Source of the DNA: Paramarasmius palmivorus
Lineage: Eukaryota > Basidiomycota > Agaricomycetes > Agaricales > Marasmiaceae
NCBI GenBank assembly: GCA_037176845.1
Contig: JAYKXP010000083.1
Location: 62,001 to 126,000 of the forward strand
Reading direction: 5' to 3'
DNA length: 64,000 bases
The notes below the pieces were generated by a model. The model made no database searches and was not told the origin of the DNA. It saw nothing but the letters and a program-made list of their open reading frames with translations. The position numbers and the translations under genes were made by a program. Shown here in pieces: positions 24,443-35,952 of this stretch. Numbering within the stretch: the stretch's first letter is position 1; every line of letters begins with the position of its first letter.

Positions 24443-26053
24443 ATGCCCTCTCCATCCTCAAACCCGCCTTCTTCCTCAGTAATGGTCTCTCTCCCTAGCA
24501 TACACGAGATGTTCCCAGGTATGTCGCGACCATGACAACTTGTGTTCATATTGTTCATTTCTTCTCAATACGCGCTCTAGAGCACCTCATGAAGCTACCC
24601 CCGGCTCTTCGTCTGAGCATAGCAAGTATGAATAGCACAACAGCAACCGCAGTGAGTGACTCATGCTAGCCCTCGGTCAGTCCCTTGAGCTTACCCGCTC
24701 GGCAGCCGGCGCAAGCACCACATCCAAAAGCCCCTCACTCCAGAACAAATTTGCCGGCTCAACGATCGCCATCCGAACGATCTTCGCCTTCTCCCTTTAG
24801 CGCACTGTCAAGACGAGCCGATGGCGTAGTGTCGTTCGACGTGTGGCGATCGGACCCCTCTCTTCCTACTCTCCAGCACATTGCATCTAGTAATACACTC
24901 CCAAACCGCGCCTCCAATGTACCGGGTCCAAGCAGGTCTGTTGACATTGCCAAAGGCTCTGCGCCCGCCTTTCGCGTCAACCCTTCAGCAAGTTCGTCCA
25001 CATCAGGACAAGAACACAGCAGCGTAAATCCCACTATACATCCCCGTTATTCTCCCACCATGCGCGTTTCGGAGGCTCCAAATGCCACCGTGTCGGCGTC
25101 AGAATTTCGCTATTCCTCGGAGGATCTATCCGATGAAGGCGACGACAAGAAGCATATCTGTACGACTTGTCACAAGCGATTCAATCGGCCAAGTAGCCTA
25201 CGGATCCACATGAATACCCACACTGGCGCTACCCGTACGTCCTGTCTCCTTTTATTCAGGTTCTGTTATTGACATAATACTCACTCCAGCATTCCGTTGT
25301 CCGTACCCCAACTGTGGACGTGAGTTCAACGTCAACTCCAATATGCGCCGACACTATAGAAACCACGGCAGCTCTGTTACTCGTTCGCAAGGGAATGATG
25401 ACCCCTCTTCTCCAAATGTATCTACACCCCGTCGACGCCAACGTCGGGTAGATTCTTCCTCTGGCACTCGTATCTCTAGTAGCGACCGCGATTTCCTTGT
25501 TCTTCGACCTCACGCCGAAACATCTACTTCAGGGCACTCGGGGTTCACAGAGCCATGCACGGGTGCTAGCTCTCGTTCGAGACCGCATTCGTCTTCTGCA
25601 CCTACCGACTCTTGGCCGCCGACCCAATACGGGAAAATAAGGCCCAGTTTAAGCGGTGACTCGGATATAGAAACGGAATCTACGATCGACGATGAAGATG
25701 AACTGATGGATGACGACACAACAACACACTATTCACGTAACCTTTCCCCAGTCCGTCGCGATGGTTCGACGCCTTCCCTGTATCGTCTTCAGCCCGTATC
25801 CGATTTCAGCGACCGCTATTCCAATTCCACGTCCGCCCGGTATCATCCCCAGTCTGACGTGAGATCACTTCCTCCCCCAACGCCTTTACTGTCGTCCGCA
25901 TCCTCGTCCAGCTCATCACCTCCAGCTTCACCCTCGTCTTCATTCAACTCTCCGACGTCGTGGAGCACGAGTGGATCATATGAGGCGCGCAATATACTTG
26001 GCACCAAGACCGACTCCTTTACGCGACACTCCCTGCGTCCGCGATGGCCATGA
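24443..26053 (+). CDS. C2H2 zinc-finger transcription factor (two fingers)
   Basis: Exons at 24443-24518, 24581-24651, 24706-25234 and 25290-26053. The start MPSPSSNPPSSSVMVSLPSI leads to HEMFPEHLMK, a short motif also seen near the start of related fungal regulators. The third exon needs the GTGAGT donor at 24652 and the CGGCAG acceptor at 24705 to stay open. After a Ser/Pro-rich region the fingers read HICTTCHKRFNRPSSLRIHM and FRCPYPNCGREFNVNSNMRR with HYRNHG, linked by NTHTGATP, which resembles the canonical TGEKP linker. The C-terminal half is disordered, with an acidic patch (TIDDEDELMDDD) and poly-Ser runs. The architecture resembles mushroom-development C2H2 regulators described in agaricomycetes, but orthology cannot be shown here. 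It should bind DNA in the nucleus. Confidence 0.85.
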
Positions 26054-27653
26054 TCACCCTTCATCAGCGGTTTATGGCGGTTTATGCGGCGATTACTATC
26101 AAGCGTATGTTCACTGCGGTCCGCTTCAGAGAATCATGTTATCCCGTGTTCTTCGTGTCACTTGTCACCGTTTTGGCTCTCACACTTTTGAAGGATTGTC
26201 GTGTTGTGGGATTTTCGGATTTTCGTCTTGTTTTGGACATACTCCAGGTGTGGAGAACTTTCCCGCCGGCTTACTTCCGAGCTGCCATCGGAATAATTCC
26301 AAATTGGTTGGCGTTCGATTGTCCCCATCTTGCCGCCTCAGCTCTCATGCCTGCCTCCAGGCTGGCGCCACAGGCTGCTTTTACGGTACTCAATCGACCC
26401 TTGAATGTTTCGATGCGAACATACATGGTTTGGTCGCATTCATTTCTCCGCTCTGTATTGATATGACAATGAACTTTTTCTTACCTTATAATTCCATGCT
26501 TCAACCATACCTACAATACCAGCGCAGTTCTACAATAGATATACCCGACCCAGTAGTTTGTCACCATGTATTCTAATACTAAAGAGTTACCGTTTTGTGC
26601 TGCCGTTGGGACTTGCCAAAAGTAATAAATACGATTAATGTACCTTGCGGAAATAAGGCAAATGACCACCAAATTTTCTCCGAAGGCTTCTACCCTGCAT
26701 TTGACCGATACATTGAATTCCTGATCAAGCGGACACCTTTCTATTTCTCGTTAGAACGGGGCAAATGCTTTCCCTTTGAGCCTGAGTGACATGAAAGGAA
26801 GCTTGAGATAGTCGATGTCTTCTTGTCATGATAAACATTTACCTGGTACTGAACTGACTGCGTTTCACGAAGTCGACTTTCTTGGTTCTGTTACATAGAA
26901 GCGCAAGGCTCCAAGAATACCCAGCGCGCTAGTTCTAAATACCTCTCTTTCCGGTCCGATGAGCTGGACAGGTCGTATCCCTTAAGCCTTGCTCCAATGA
27001 GATGCCGCACCTGTGGCCTCGCTAAGACTTACAAATTTCGTTTGCCGTAGCATCGTTTTCAGACCATTTCCCTAACGCAGGAGTACTCAAGACCAGACCA
27101 GACCAGCCCTTGGAATCCGGATCTCCTTCGACCAGCCAGTACTATAAGCGGTTGCCGCCGGCTTAAGGTGGATCATTGGGATTTGCAAATTGGTGCCCCT
27201 CAACTCGATCGTTATACTCTACAAGCCAAGGCACACCGACGGATGGGAATTGGGAGACGCCGCAATCGAAAATTTCAAAGATAGGAATTATTTTGGTTAA
27301 CTTTGGACCGCAAGATGCAGATCCAAACCTGAAAGAGCAAAAGAGCGGGTAAATAGCGACGCTTGTGTTGAAACTTAGGAGAAGTAGCCGGGACTCGGAG
27401 CTTGACTAGTTTGACTGAGCGTGACAAGAGCTCATAATTTGTTACAATTAGTTTTTCTGTGACCGAGGTACTAGGCAATGAATTCAACGCCTAGGCATGA
27501 ACGTCAGCTGCAGCCAGTTGTCAAGAAGCGCTTGGAGTCGTTTCAGCGCGTCAATGTCAGGTGGTCGCTTATCTTATCATTTCAACGTGGACACGTGGCC
27601 CGATAAGAGAATCCGCTCTTTGTCGTCTTCCTTTATCTTCGTTGCTCTGCAAG
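26054..27653. other. 3' region of the C2H2 gene and amidohydrolase upstream region
   Basis: Open frames up to 201 codons overlap at 25971-26576 but lie in the downstream region of the zinc-finger gene in shifted frames; I treat them as 3' untranslated sequence. From 26600 to 27650 I see no gene. A short GACCA repeat (about 27091-27105) is present. Confidence 0.4.
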
Positions 27654-30291
27654 ATGCCAGGAAAGGGAGAGTACGCACCTCCCGTCGCAAAAAGGATACG
27701 AAAATACCACTATACACCTGTACATGCCCATGATGCCTCAAAACATAACCCGACCGGAGGCCAAAAACGCCGTTGCACAGTCTTATTTCTCTGCCTTGCT
27801 TTTTGGACCTGTATATCACTCTATCATTATTGGCAACGAAGTAATTCCGGAGACGGCTACGCTGTATGCACTAGACACAGCACGGCGATCTATACAGTGG
27901 ATGAGGAGAATCATACTGTACAGTGCTTGGTTGTAGAGGGAGACACTATTGCAGGGACATATTCTGACATTGGTGCGTGTCTCCAAGTCCAAGCATGTTC
28001 ATTCTCATTATTACCCAACTACAGCCGAGATTGAAAAGAATGGAGACTATAAGATACGATATATTGAGGCAGGTGCTATTGTTATCCCAGGCATGTCCGG
28101 TGCGTCGTGGGTTGGCTTGTGTCAATCTTTGTTGCTGAATGTCTCTCCAGACTCTCACGTTCACTCACTGGAATATGGATACAGCCGCTCACTCCCTTTG
28201 GATTCTGCCAATACAATACTAGGTACCTCTCCGCCGTTACCCAAGATTTCTGGTGTGATCGTTTCACCTTCATTCCACAGAGGCTGTCACTCTTGTTAAA
28301 GAATACATCCTCGCGAACCCAGATATCTATGCCAACAAATCAAAAATCATTGAAGGGTGGGGCTGGGATAAAACCATATGGCCTGTTGAGGAATATCCCA
28401 CTGCGGTATGAAGGTCGCTTTTCTCTTTCCGCGTACTTTTTTGCTAACATCGACCAAGGCGGATCTTGAAGCTGATCCCGTAATCCGCGGAAGACAAGTT
28501 ATGCTCAGAAGCAAGGATATGCATTCATCATGGGTATCTCAAGCAACACTAGATGCTAACGCCCCATTCCCCGAAGAATACGAGGGGGGTGTGATAATGC
28601 GGGACGAGGACGGAAATCCGACAGGTAATCTTCATTACCTTTGAATACGGAGCAAGTCTGATCGTTGACCGGGACAGGTATATTCCAGGACGAAGCTCAA
28701 AGCCTTATCAAGCCTCCGAACCTCACCGATGACGACCTGATGAGGAGATTCATGGTCACAGTCAACGACGCACTCAAATTCGGTGTGACGTCAATGCACG
28801 ATGCCGGATCCACACCGGGCCCTTTGGCCTTTTTCCAACGGTACGTATATATCCTTATGAAGTACCACCGTATCTGACTGGGCTGTTTTAGGCAGGCGGC
28901 GAGGGCACCTTTACCAGTGAGTATTCCTCGATGATTTTGTGTTCATAACGGTTCACGCCGTCACGCCGATTAGATTCGCATGTACGCAATGAGATTCTTC
29001 AATGAGACTTGGGAATATCCGTCGCCAGTACCATCCGAGGGAGAGTTGAAGAATAGACTTAATAATAAGAGTATCAAGATCATAGGTGACGGTAAGTATT
29101 GCTTACGCTATTACATCCACCGCAGAAACTAATGATGAATTAGGTTCCTTGCGGTCCGGCGGTGCTTATGTTCGTCCTGTATATCTTGTAGTTCTTCTCC
29201 GGATTCACGCTTTTGTTATTAGTTGTTTGAACCGTATACTGACGATCCCACAACGGTTGGCTTCATGCGTCATTCGCCGGAGCTTCTAAAACAGCGAATT
29301 CCAGAATTGCTGAGTAAGGGTTGGCAAGTCGTATGTCTGGATTCCTCTCTGTCATGGTCATAGCATCGACTGATTCGGCAAACTCATATCAGAACGCTCA
29401 TGCCATAGGTGACCGAGCCAATAGCGAAATTCTCGATGCTTTCGAGATTGCCGCTAACAATGGAGTTGATCTACGCTCGCTCCGTCCGAGAATCGAGCAT
29501 GCGCAGATCATGAGGCAAGCGGATATTGAGAGGATGGCAAGTCTCGGTGGTATGTCATCGCGCTATTTCCATGTTTCTTGTCAGTTACACATTCTCGGCG
29601 TTTAGTTATTGCGAGCATTCAACCTACGCATGCGTGAGTTCGTTTATCTATCTAAAGCTATATATGTACCTTCCTTTATGATCACCGCTTACAGGACCGA
29701 TGACATGTGGTATGGTGAAGCCAGACTGGTTCGTGCCAAATTGAACTCATCAATTCTTTCGCACATTGGCTTATACCTACCTAGGGTCCGGAACGAGTGA
29801 AAGGTTTGTATGCTTTCAGATCTATTATGAACTCGGGGGCAAGGATCACTACTGGTTCGGATATACCTGTTGAGGGCGTCAACCCGCTGGAAGGTTTTTA
29901 TGCTGCAGTGACCCGAGTCGATCGTAACGGGAAAAGTCCTCATGGTCCCAACGGATGGTTTGCAGGAATCCTTATGCTCATAATTCTCGCTGACCTGTAG
30001 TTCAGGTTCCCGGAACAGAAGCTTACGAGGTTGGAAGCGCTCCGAGGTAATATTGCGTCTTGAATTGGTGCTTATCATGCTAACGTCAACTGTAACTTTC
30101 CGTAGGGATGACTATTGACCCGGCATATGCTTCCTTCTCGGAAGACGTTTTAGGCTCCTTGGAGAAGGGGAAGAAGGCCGACTTTGTCGTACTGTCGGAA
30201 GATATCATGCACATTGCGGAGAAGGAGGATATTAGGAGTCAAGGTGCTTGCTACAGTGCTGGGTGGAGAAGTAGTGTATGGGTCTCTCTGA
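27654..30291 (+). CDS. membrane-anchored amidohydrolase (Amidohydro_3 type), C-terminal frame break
   Basis: The start MPGKGEYAPPVAKRIRKYHY is followed by one hydrophobic anchor (CTVLFLCLAFWTCISLYHYW). The metallohydrolase fold follows over more than ten exons. Landmarks are the metal-binding HxH in PGMSDSHVHSLEYGYS, EGWGWDKTIWP, FGVTSMHDAGSTPGPLAFF, KIIGDGSLRSGGAYLFEPYT, NAHAIGDRANSEILDAFE, RPRIEHAQIM, IASIQPTHTDDMW, TTGSDIPVEGVNPLEGFY and GSLEKGKKADFVVLSED. These are the motifs of the YtcJ/amidohydrolase-3 group, zinc enzymes acting on amide or related bonds; the substrate is unknown. Near 30241 the frame must shift to reach the usual ending VLATVLGGEVVYGSL with TGA at 30289. Unshifted, the protein instead gains a non-homologous tail to 30387. 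Confidence 0.85.
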
Positions 30292-30360
30292 TGCTATCGT
30301 CTTGTCAGGTGTATTGCATCTTACTAAATATATACTACCAACAAAGATTGAAGGAAAGAA

Positions 30361-31205
30361 TCAATGTGAACGTGAACCCGAAGCCCTAGAGTTTCTATTA
30401 CTTTCTCCGTGTTCGTCCGCCTCCTCTACCATCGGTAACCCTGTATAGCCGGCTCCTCCAGCAACATAGACCGTTGACGTGGATGCAAAGGGATTGGGAT
30501 TCGAATTCTGTCCGCCTCCCGTTGAATAGTACGTCGATTGGGAATACATACTTGCGCTGTCTGACGTTGTATCGGAGAGTTGTGCCAGTGTGTCCTTTGT
30601 CTCTGATCGTTGTGTTTGGGCACTTCTTTCACTGTTGACGCGCGATAGCCAGCGTGAGACGCGAACGTTTGATGAGGGGGGTTGGAGTGGAATTGTAATA
30701 TAGGTTGGAGGAGCTGAAGCACATAAGTGAGCCTCAAACACTCTAGAATAAGGAGAGATATTTACCATGATCGGAAATAGTTACAAAGTCTGGGGCTTGG
30801 CCGCCCTGCGTTACAGCCATCCGTCGCTGTCTTTGTGCTGCTTTATTCCTGCGTCGACAGCACCATATACCAATACCGAGGAGTAAACCCAGTAGAACAC
30901 CAACGATGATGGATCCTACTATGATTCCGACATTTGATCCGTCTCTGGGAGGAGGTTCGGAATTTTCGTTTGTAGGTGGTCCCGGATTCGGCGTAGGGAT
31001 CGGTTCACCAACACTGGCGATATCTGTCGAGCATGAGGTCTTTACTTGACAGTAATTTGAACAAAAAAGAAAGACACAAACTTGTTACAGTAATAAATCT
31101 CGTATCTGTGCTTGAACCGCTTGCACTAGACGTGAAAGACTCGCTTCCAGGAAACGTCTCATTGCCGGCCCCAAATGAAATTGGTTCTGAGGTAGTGGTT
31201 GACAT
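30361..31205 (-). CDS. single-span membrane protein with Ser/Thr-rich ectodomain
   Basis: Three exons. MSTTTSEPISFGAGNETFPG opens a short Ser/Thr-rich outside part. An intron (GTTTGTG...TCGACAG) leads to a Pro-rich stalk (EPIPTPNPGPPTN) and one clear span, VGIIVGSIIVGVLLGLLLGI, stopped by the basic CCRRRNKAAQRQRR. The cytoplasmic tail has PPTYITIPLQPPSSN and poly-Ser/Tyr segments and ends ASGSRSH. The layout is like the many agaricomycete single-span proteins resembling the SKG6 alpha-helical segment, thought to be surface or sensor proteins. There is no signal peptide, so the span probably acts as the anchor. It converges with the amidohydrolase gene 70 bp away. Confidence 0.65.
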
Positions 31206-32128
31206 GGGGGAGAGAAATGAGAAGCCCCATGCTCATAACATGAGTTTTTGTTGTAGGTGCTGCGGAAAGATTCTATGGCGGGGTATCATCACCGTTGTCA
31301 GGCTGATAGTAGCCTATCCGTAGGATCTTCCAAGCGATCACTATCAATTCTGATAGTTTCGCAGTATTCAAACGTTGATAAGACGCGTAGCCTATGTAGC
31401 ATCCATAATCCAATCGATTCTACACTATTACACATATGAAAGTCTGCTTCATATCTTTCACTCTTGCGGTTACCGAAAGTCCGTTGAACGCTTGTCAGGA
31501 ACAGCGAGCCATTGCAGTAGGTGCTGCGGTTTGATTGAATACCCCGGATTCCTCTCGAAGTTGGTACTATTCTTCAATATGGTATCTCGACAGCATTGGT
31601 CGTCGTAGTGATGATATGGCAACCATTCCGTTTCGTCGTGGATTTGATGCTGTGTATGCGGTCCCACGAACTATCGCCTTGAACCTTCGTAAACTCGTAA
31701 ATGAGATAGACATTGACAGTATGTAGTATCCAAAGCGAAATACAGCAAGGAGAAATTGCCGCGGACATAGCGCGAGCGCTTAATCGGTCGGTTCGGACAT
31801 CGGACACCGAATGGGAATGTTTGGCAATACCGTGATCTTGTCAACAAATAAAGTTGCTCTTGCTTCTGAATACCGACTGTGACAGGCATCACGACCTTTC
31901 TTACTCCTTTATGGCAAGCTTCCTTACTCGCTGCTTCAGACAGAAACCAGTAAAAAGGGTACGTTCGTCTTCTCTACTTCCTGCACCGGAAGTAACAAGC
32001 TAAAGAAAGGTAGTGATTGATGAAATGGATTGGATAAAGAGAGACTTGTGGGCATAGTACAGGCCAAACGAGGGTACGTCAGTTTCATAGACAAACCCGA
32101 TCACCTCGCCTGATCCCATCTCAGCAAA
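31206..32128. other. intergenic
   Basis: Upstream regions of the minus-strand membrane protein and the plus-strand orphan. Open frames near 31257-31800 overlap each other on both strands and show no domain. Nothing is supported. Confidence 0.35.
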
Positions 32129-32848
32129 ATGGTCAACGTACCTACCTTTGTACCCGACCTCTACTCCTCTGCGTCATTCTCAAATTCTCCTGCTCGGGCA
32201 GCTTCAACGTTCGAACGACCCGTTATACTTTCCCCGTACCTGTCTCGCCGCTCACACCCACCCATCCCGATGTCCAAGCCACTCCCCTGCGATGTCGCGA
32301 AATGACTGTAGCTTAGAGCAACATCAACCACCACCGGGATGGGATCCAATGCGAGGAGAAGTTCGCTAGATACCTAGTGAGAGTAGAAGAAGTCCACACC
32401 AGTCATCTCGTGGATCTCTTCTCATGAGGTCTGGGAGCTTTCATCGACAACCGGTGCTAGGGGTGCGCTTGATCAGTGGTAGTGGGAACTATGGCAGCGT
32501 AGCGTGGAAAGGACGACCACGCGTCAAGGGCGTGCCTGGAGGTCCAGGTGCTGGGCTAGGGTTGACGTTGTCGGGAGGTAGAAGCGCTAGTGGGAGTGCT
32601 ATCGAAGATAATGGTGGTACTGGTGTGCATGAGGTACGATGATGTTCACTTCCTTTATAGTGATGCTAAGATATTCATCTTAATAGAACGTCGGAGCACC
32701 TATACCACCTACTCCAACTTCATCTCCTACAGATACAACTCCAAGTACGCATTCAGAGGGAGCTGCAGCGCCAACACCCAAATCAGTGACCACACCGCCA
32801 CCCTTTGCGATCCGAGATGATTGGCAGTATTACCGTCGGTTGGGATGA
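32129..32848 (+). CDS. Pro/Ser/Gly-rich orphan protein
   Basis: The ATG at 32129 begins MVNVPTFVPDLYSSASFSNS. A middle exon reads RSPHQSSRGSLLMRSGSFHR and then the Gly-rich GVPGGPGAGLGLTLSGG. A clean intron (GTACGATG...CTTAATAG) joins VHE to NVGAPIPPTPTSSPTDTTPS, which ends FAIRDDWQYYRRLG at TGA 32846-32848. The last exon is convincing because the frame stays open, is Pro/Thr-rich and ends in an ordered-looking motif. The join between the first and middle exons (about 32310-32370) is not resolved. The function is unknown; the protein should be largely disordered. Confidence 0.45.
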
Positions 32849-34384
32849 TTGAGGCTCCTCATATTCTCCGAATGCCATGAATATGTTCACACCGACCACC
32901 CCTTCCGCATACACGTTCTTTGTCTCTTTTCTATCACATCATATCGGCTCAACCACACTTCGATTTTCATTCACTGCGCAGCACCACTTGTATGCCTAGA
33001 GGTTGGCGATCAACACGCGTTCTACCATTCTGCCGTACACATATCCATGCCGTTCACATATCACCCTTTATACGCATCCACCTTACCCCGCCTAAACCAT
33101 CGCCCTCTAGACATGCTGCCGTGCGTGCTCGGCTGCAGTTCTGTGGAGTATCTTTGCTGCCAACCGTCCGACACCGGCTGTCGTTTTCTTCTTCTCATGC
33201 CATGCGGGATCAACCATACCGCGCGTTATTATGATCACCATTCCTCTGCTGTCGTCATTATCCACCACTACCGCATTCGGGGACATTCTCCGCTTGGTCT
33301 TCCGACTTTGTTATCCGTCTGTCAAGGAATCGAATTGATTTCTACTATAAATGCTTCTTTACTCGTACGACACACCTCAAGTTATACCTGCTTATAACTA
33401 CATACCATACTGCTATTCATGCCTTTGACTTTTTGTATCTTACTATCGCTTCCGGTCATTCGACAGTATCACATATGCATCAATTTTCATTCCTCGTCAC
33501 AGATCTCGTTACCACCGTGCGTAGCACAAACAACCCTCATCGTTTGACTGTCCAACGCACAAGCCCCATCAAGAAGCCTTTGCTCCAGTCTTCGTAATAC
33601 AAAAGACATTCCTGATGCATTCAAGTTCATCTCACCAGAATCACTTAACAGAAGGAAGATGGGTAGTCGTGCATGCAGTGGACGAGATTTCACACATATC
33701 TACGGTACGTCTCCACCGCTGTGTTTCAGGCATTTTTCTTCTTGCTGAAGGCAAACCTACAGAGATTTGATTTGGCTGGCCCAAATTTTCTCGCGATATT
33801 TCCCCACCACTGTGACTCTGGCATGATTGGTTCTACCGCCTCGCCACCTCTCATTCGTTTACGATACCCCATACATGGCAACAATCTCGTCATCCCAGAT
33901 CCTCCACAAAATCTCAATAAGCGCTGCATTCAACGGCACATGGCTCTCCGGAAAGTAATACCCTGTTGTTCAATTGTTTCTGCTCTACCTGTATCTGGAG
34001 ATCAGACGACATAACTGAGAGTCGAGAAGCAGATTCCGATCCAGGAGCTCGAGGTAAGTTATTCCTCGCATCCATTTGGAAGAGTAATCGCTATGCAGTG
34101 TATTTTCCTTGGTCATCCTACAAGTTTCTTCGGCGACTGACCAGCGAACTTGGCACCTGGTCTCGCGCATCAACCACAAATTGGGATTGTTAGAGTAAAT
34201 AGGTGAAGTAGAGCCTGCGTCGCCGCCCCCTGTGAGGACTAAGTACTAGTAAGCGCTGAACGTTGACGGTCAATACTGCGGCCATAACACTCTCGTTCTG
34301 GGCAGAAAAAACTAGCTAGAGGTATGGAATACTACAGCATGACGAATGGAATATGTCCCATCTACTCTAGAGCCTCCCATTCAA
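32849..34384. other. stretch with possible minus-strand gene remnant
   Basis: The 182-codon plus frame at 32849-33397 is C/T-rich 3' sequence without protein features. On the minus strand, pieces with coding texture appear at about 33945-33850 (ESHVPLNAALIEILWRIWDD) and 33700-33487 (MSFVLRRLEQRLLDGACALD). They lie in different frames and no intron set joins them. I do not recognise the family. Confidence 0.3.
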
Positions 34385-35952
34385 TTATTGTATGGTGGCA
34401 AGGTCGCGGTCGCCGAGTCGCGGGTGTTCGAATCTTTCAGATCCCGCTCCTAGACTACTCCCTTCATATTCAGGGGGTAGAACCTGTTCGCGCAGCATCT
34501 CGTTTTCCCTCGTCAACACATTGATTCTATGGTACAGTTCAACCTGGAAAGAACCATTATGCTGTGGGACGTCCGGCGAGGAAGAATTAGCTGGTTGCAA
34601 TTCCTCCATTTGCTTTCCTGATTTTTGTCTGCTTGACCACGACCTGTGGGTCACGGTGTCGTCCATGAACGTTGGGAATGGTTCAACGTTACTAAGGAAT
34701 GCTCCTGGATAGACGTCATAAATTCCTAATCTCTTGAGCGGAACATAATTCGCACCCTTCTTTCTCGTCACCTTACGAACAAAAAGACCAAGAGCAAGGA
34801 AGATTATAATAGAGCAGGTCAATTCCGCCCACAATTCCTCCTATCTGAACGCCTGACAGGGATTTTTGTGATCCCTGGTCCTGGTTTGCGCCCGTAGTAT
34901 TAGAGGGGGAAGGTCCCGTATTACCGACGGTTTTGGTGCCAGGAGAATCTCCACGACTGTTGAAAGATGGCTTTTCAGAGATGAATGAATAGGAAGGGTT
35001 GTATGTGAGATAGTCCAGTTGAAAGCTCTGTATACCGCCAATATCAGTCAAGCTGACAAGGAGGCTATGGTTTCCAGGTGTAAGTGCCGTGCTATTGAAA
35101 AATAAATAATTCGTCATCTTCTGATAATCGTTTTGAGCAACGGTTCGTGTTTCCGGGGAATAAGTGTTCTGAACAATATCTCCATCTAGATTGAACTCCA
35201 AAGTGAAATGTCCACCGACAGACCAATCGAATATCCCGTATACAGATATTGAGGTACCTGGATTGATTTGAAATCATTGGCATACTGATGGAATGCTTGT
35301 GGTTACATACCTGCAAAATTGAACTCGAAGCTATCCCCCATAGTGTTAGTGACATGAGTGGTGTTCCCCATAGCAAAGGCTTCGCCAACACCAGTCGCAA
35401 CAGTTTCGTTTATCCTCATATTCCATTGACCACGATACAATATCTCATCAAGCGCAGCGTCATCGACAACCACAGTATGTCCAGATAGGGGAGTTGTGTC
35501 ACCAGCTGTGATGAGATAAAAATCTACCCAAATGAGAGTAAGGTCGAAGCCGTAGATGGTATGCTCCTCATCCGCAAGAGGCTGAGATCGGTACCATTCA
35601 GTGTAGAGATTACTTCTGGGCGGGTCTATGGTTTTTTGGGTGTCATTTACGCCGAGAAAGCGATCGACGGTCATTATGAAGCTTGTGGTATTTATCACAG
35701 GTTGCTTTCCCCAGAATGAAATTGAGGTACCTGCGTGATAGAATGAACGGTCGGTAAACTGTAGTTGATAGTATGCGTACCGTGAAATGTCGAGGAAAAC
35801 GATACTCGATTTGAAGCCGTTCCGTTTATCCATGTAGCTGTTCCTTTGTAGAATCCTGGGTCGGGATTCTCTTCCCAATGCAAAGGATTTGCGGGGTAGA
35901 GATTAGTAGTGTTTGCGTCGACAATTAATGTGACCTGTTGATTGTTTTCCAT
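34385..35952 (-). CDS. large single-span surface glycoprotein, frame break before the membrane span
   Basis: The start is MENNQQVTLIVDANTTN at 35952. The ectodomain reads NLYPANPLHWEENPDPGFYK, FSSTFHGTHTINYSL, then GTSISFWGKQPVINTTSFIM and TSISVYGIFDWSVGGHFTLE, with many N-x-S/T sites. Two similar GTSIS(F/V).G blocks suggest duplicated beta-sandwich modules. A Ser/Pro stalk (SPSNTTGANQDQGSQKS) leads to QIGGIVGGI. Here the frame must shift by one base near 34805-34820 to read CSIIIFLALGLFVRKVTRKK, which is the expected span and stop-transfer. A cytoplasmic tail ends GDRDLATIQ. The architecture is common in agaricomycetes. No signal peptide is evident at this start. Confidence 0.65.

Noticed and set aside
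25971..26576. 201-codon plus-strand open frame
   Set aside because: It overlaps the end of the zinc-finger gene in another frame and continues into its 3' region; its composition does not look like protein.
32849..33397. 182-codon plus-strand open frame
   Set aside because: It lies in C/T-rich sequence after the stop of the Pro-rich orphan, overlaps other frames and has no domain or splice support.
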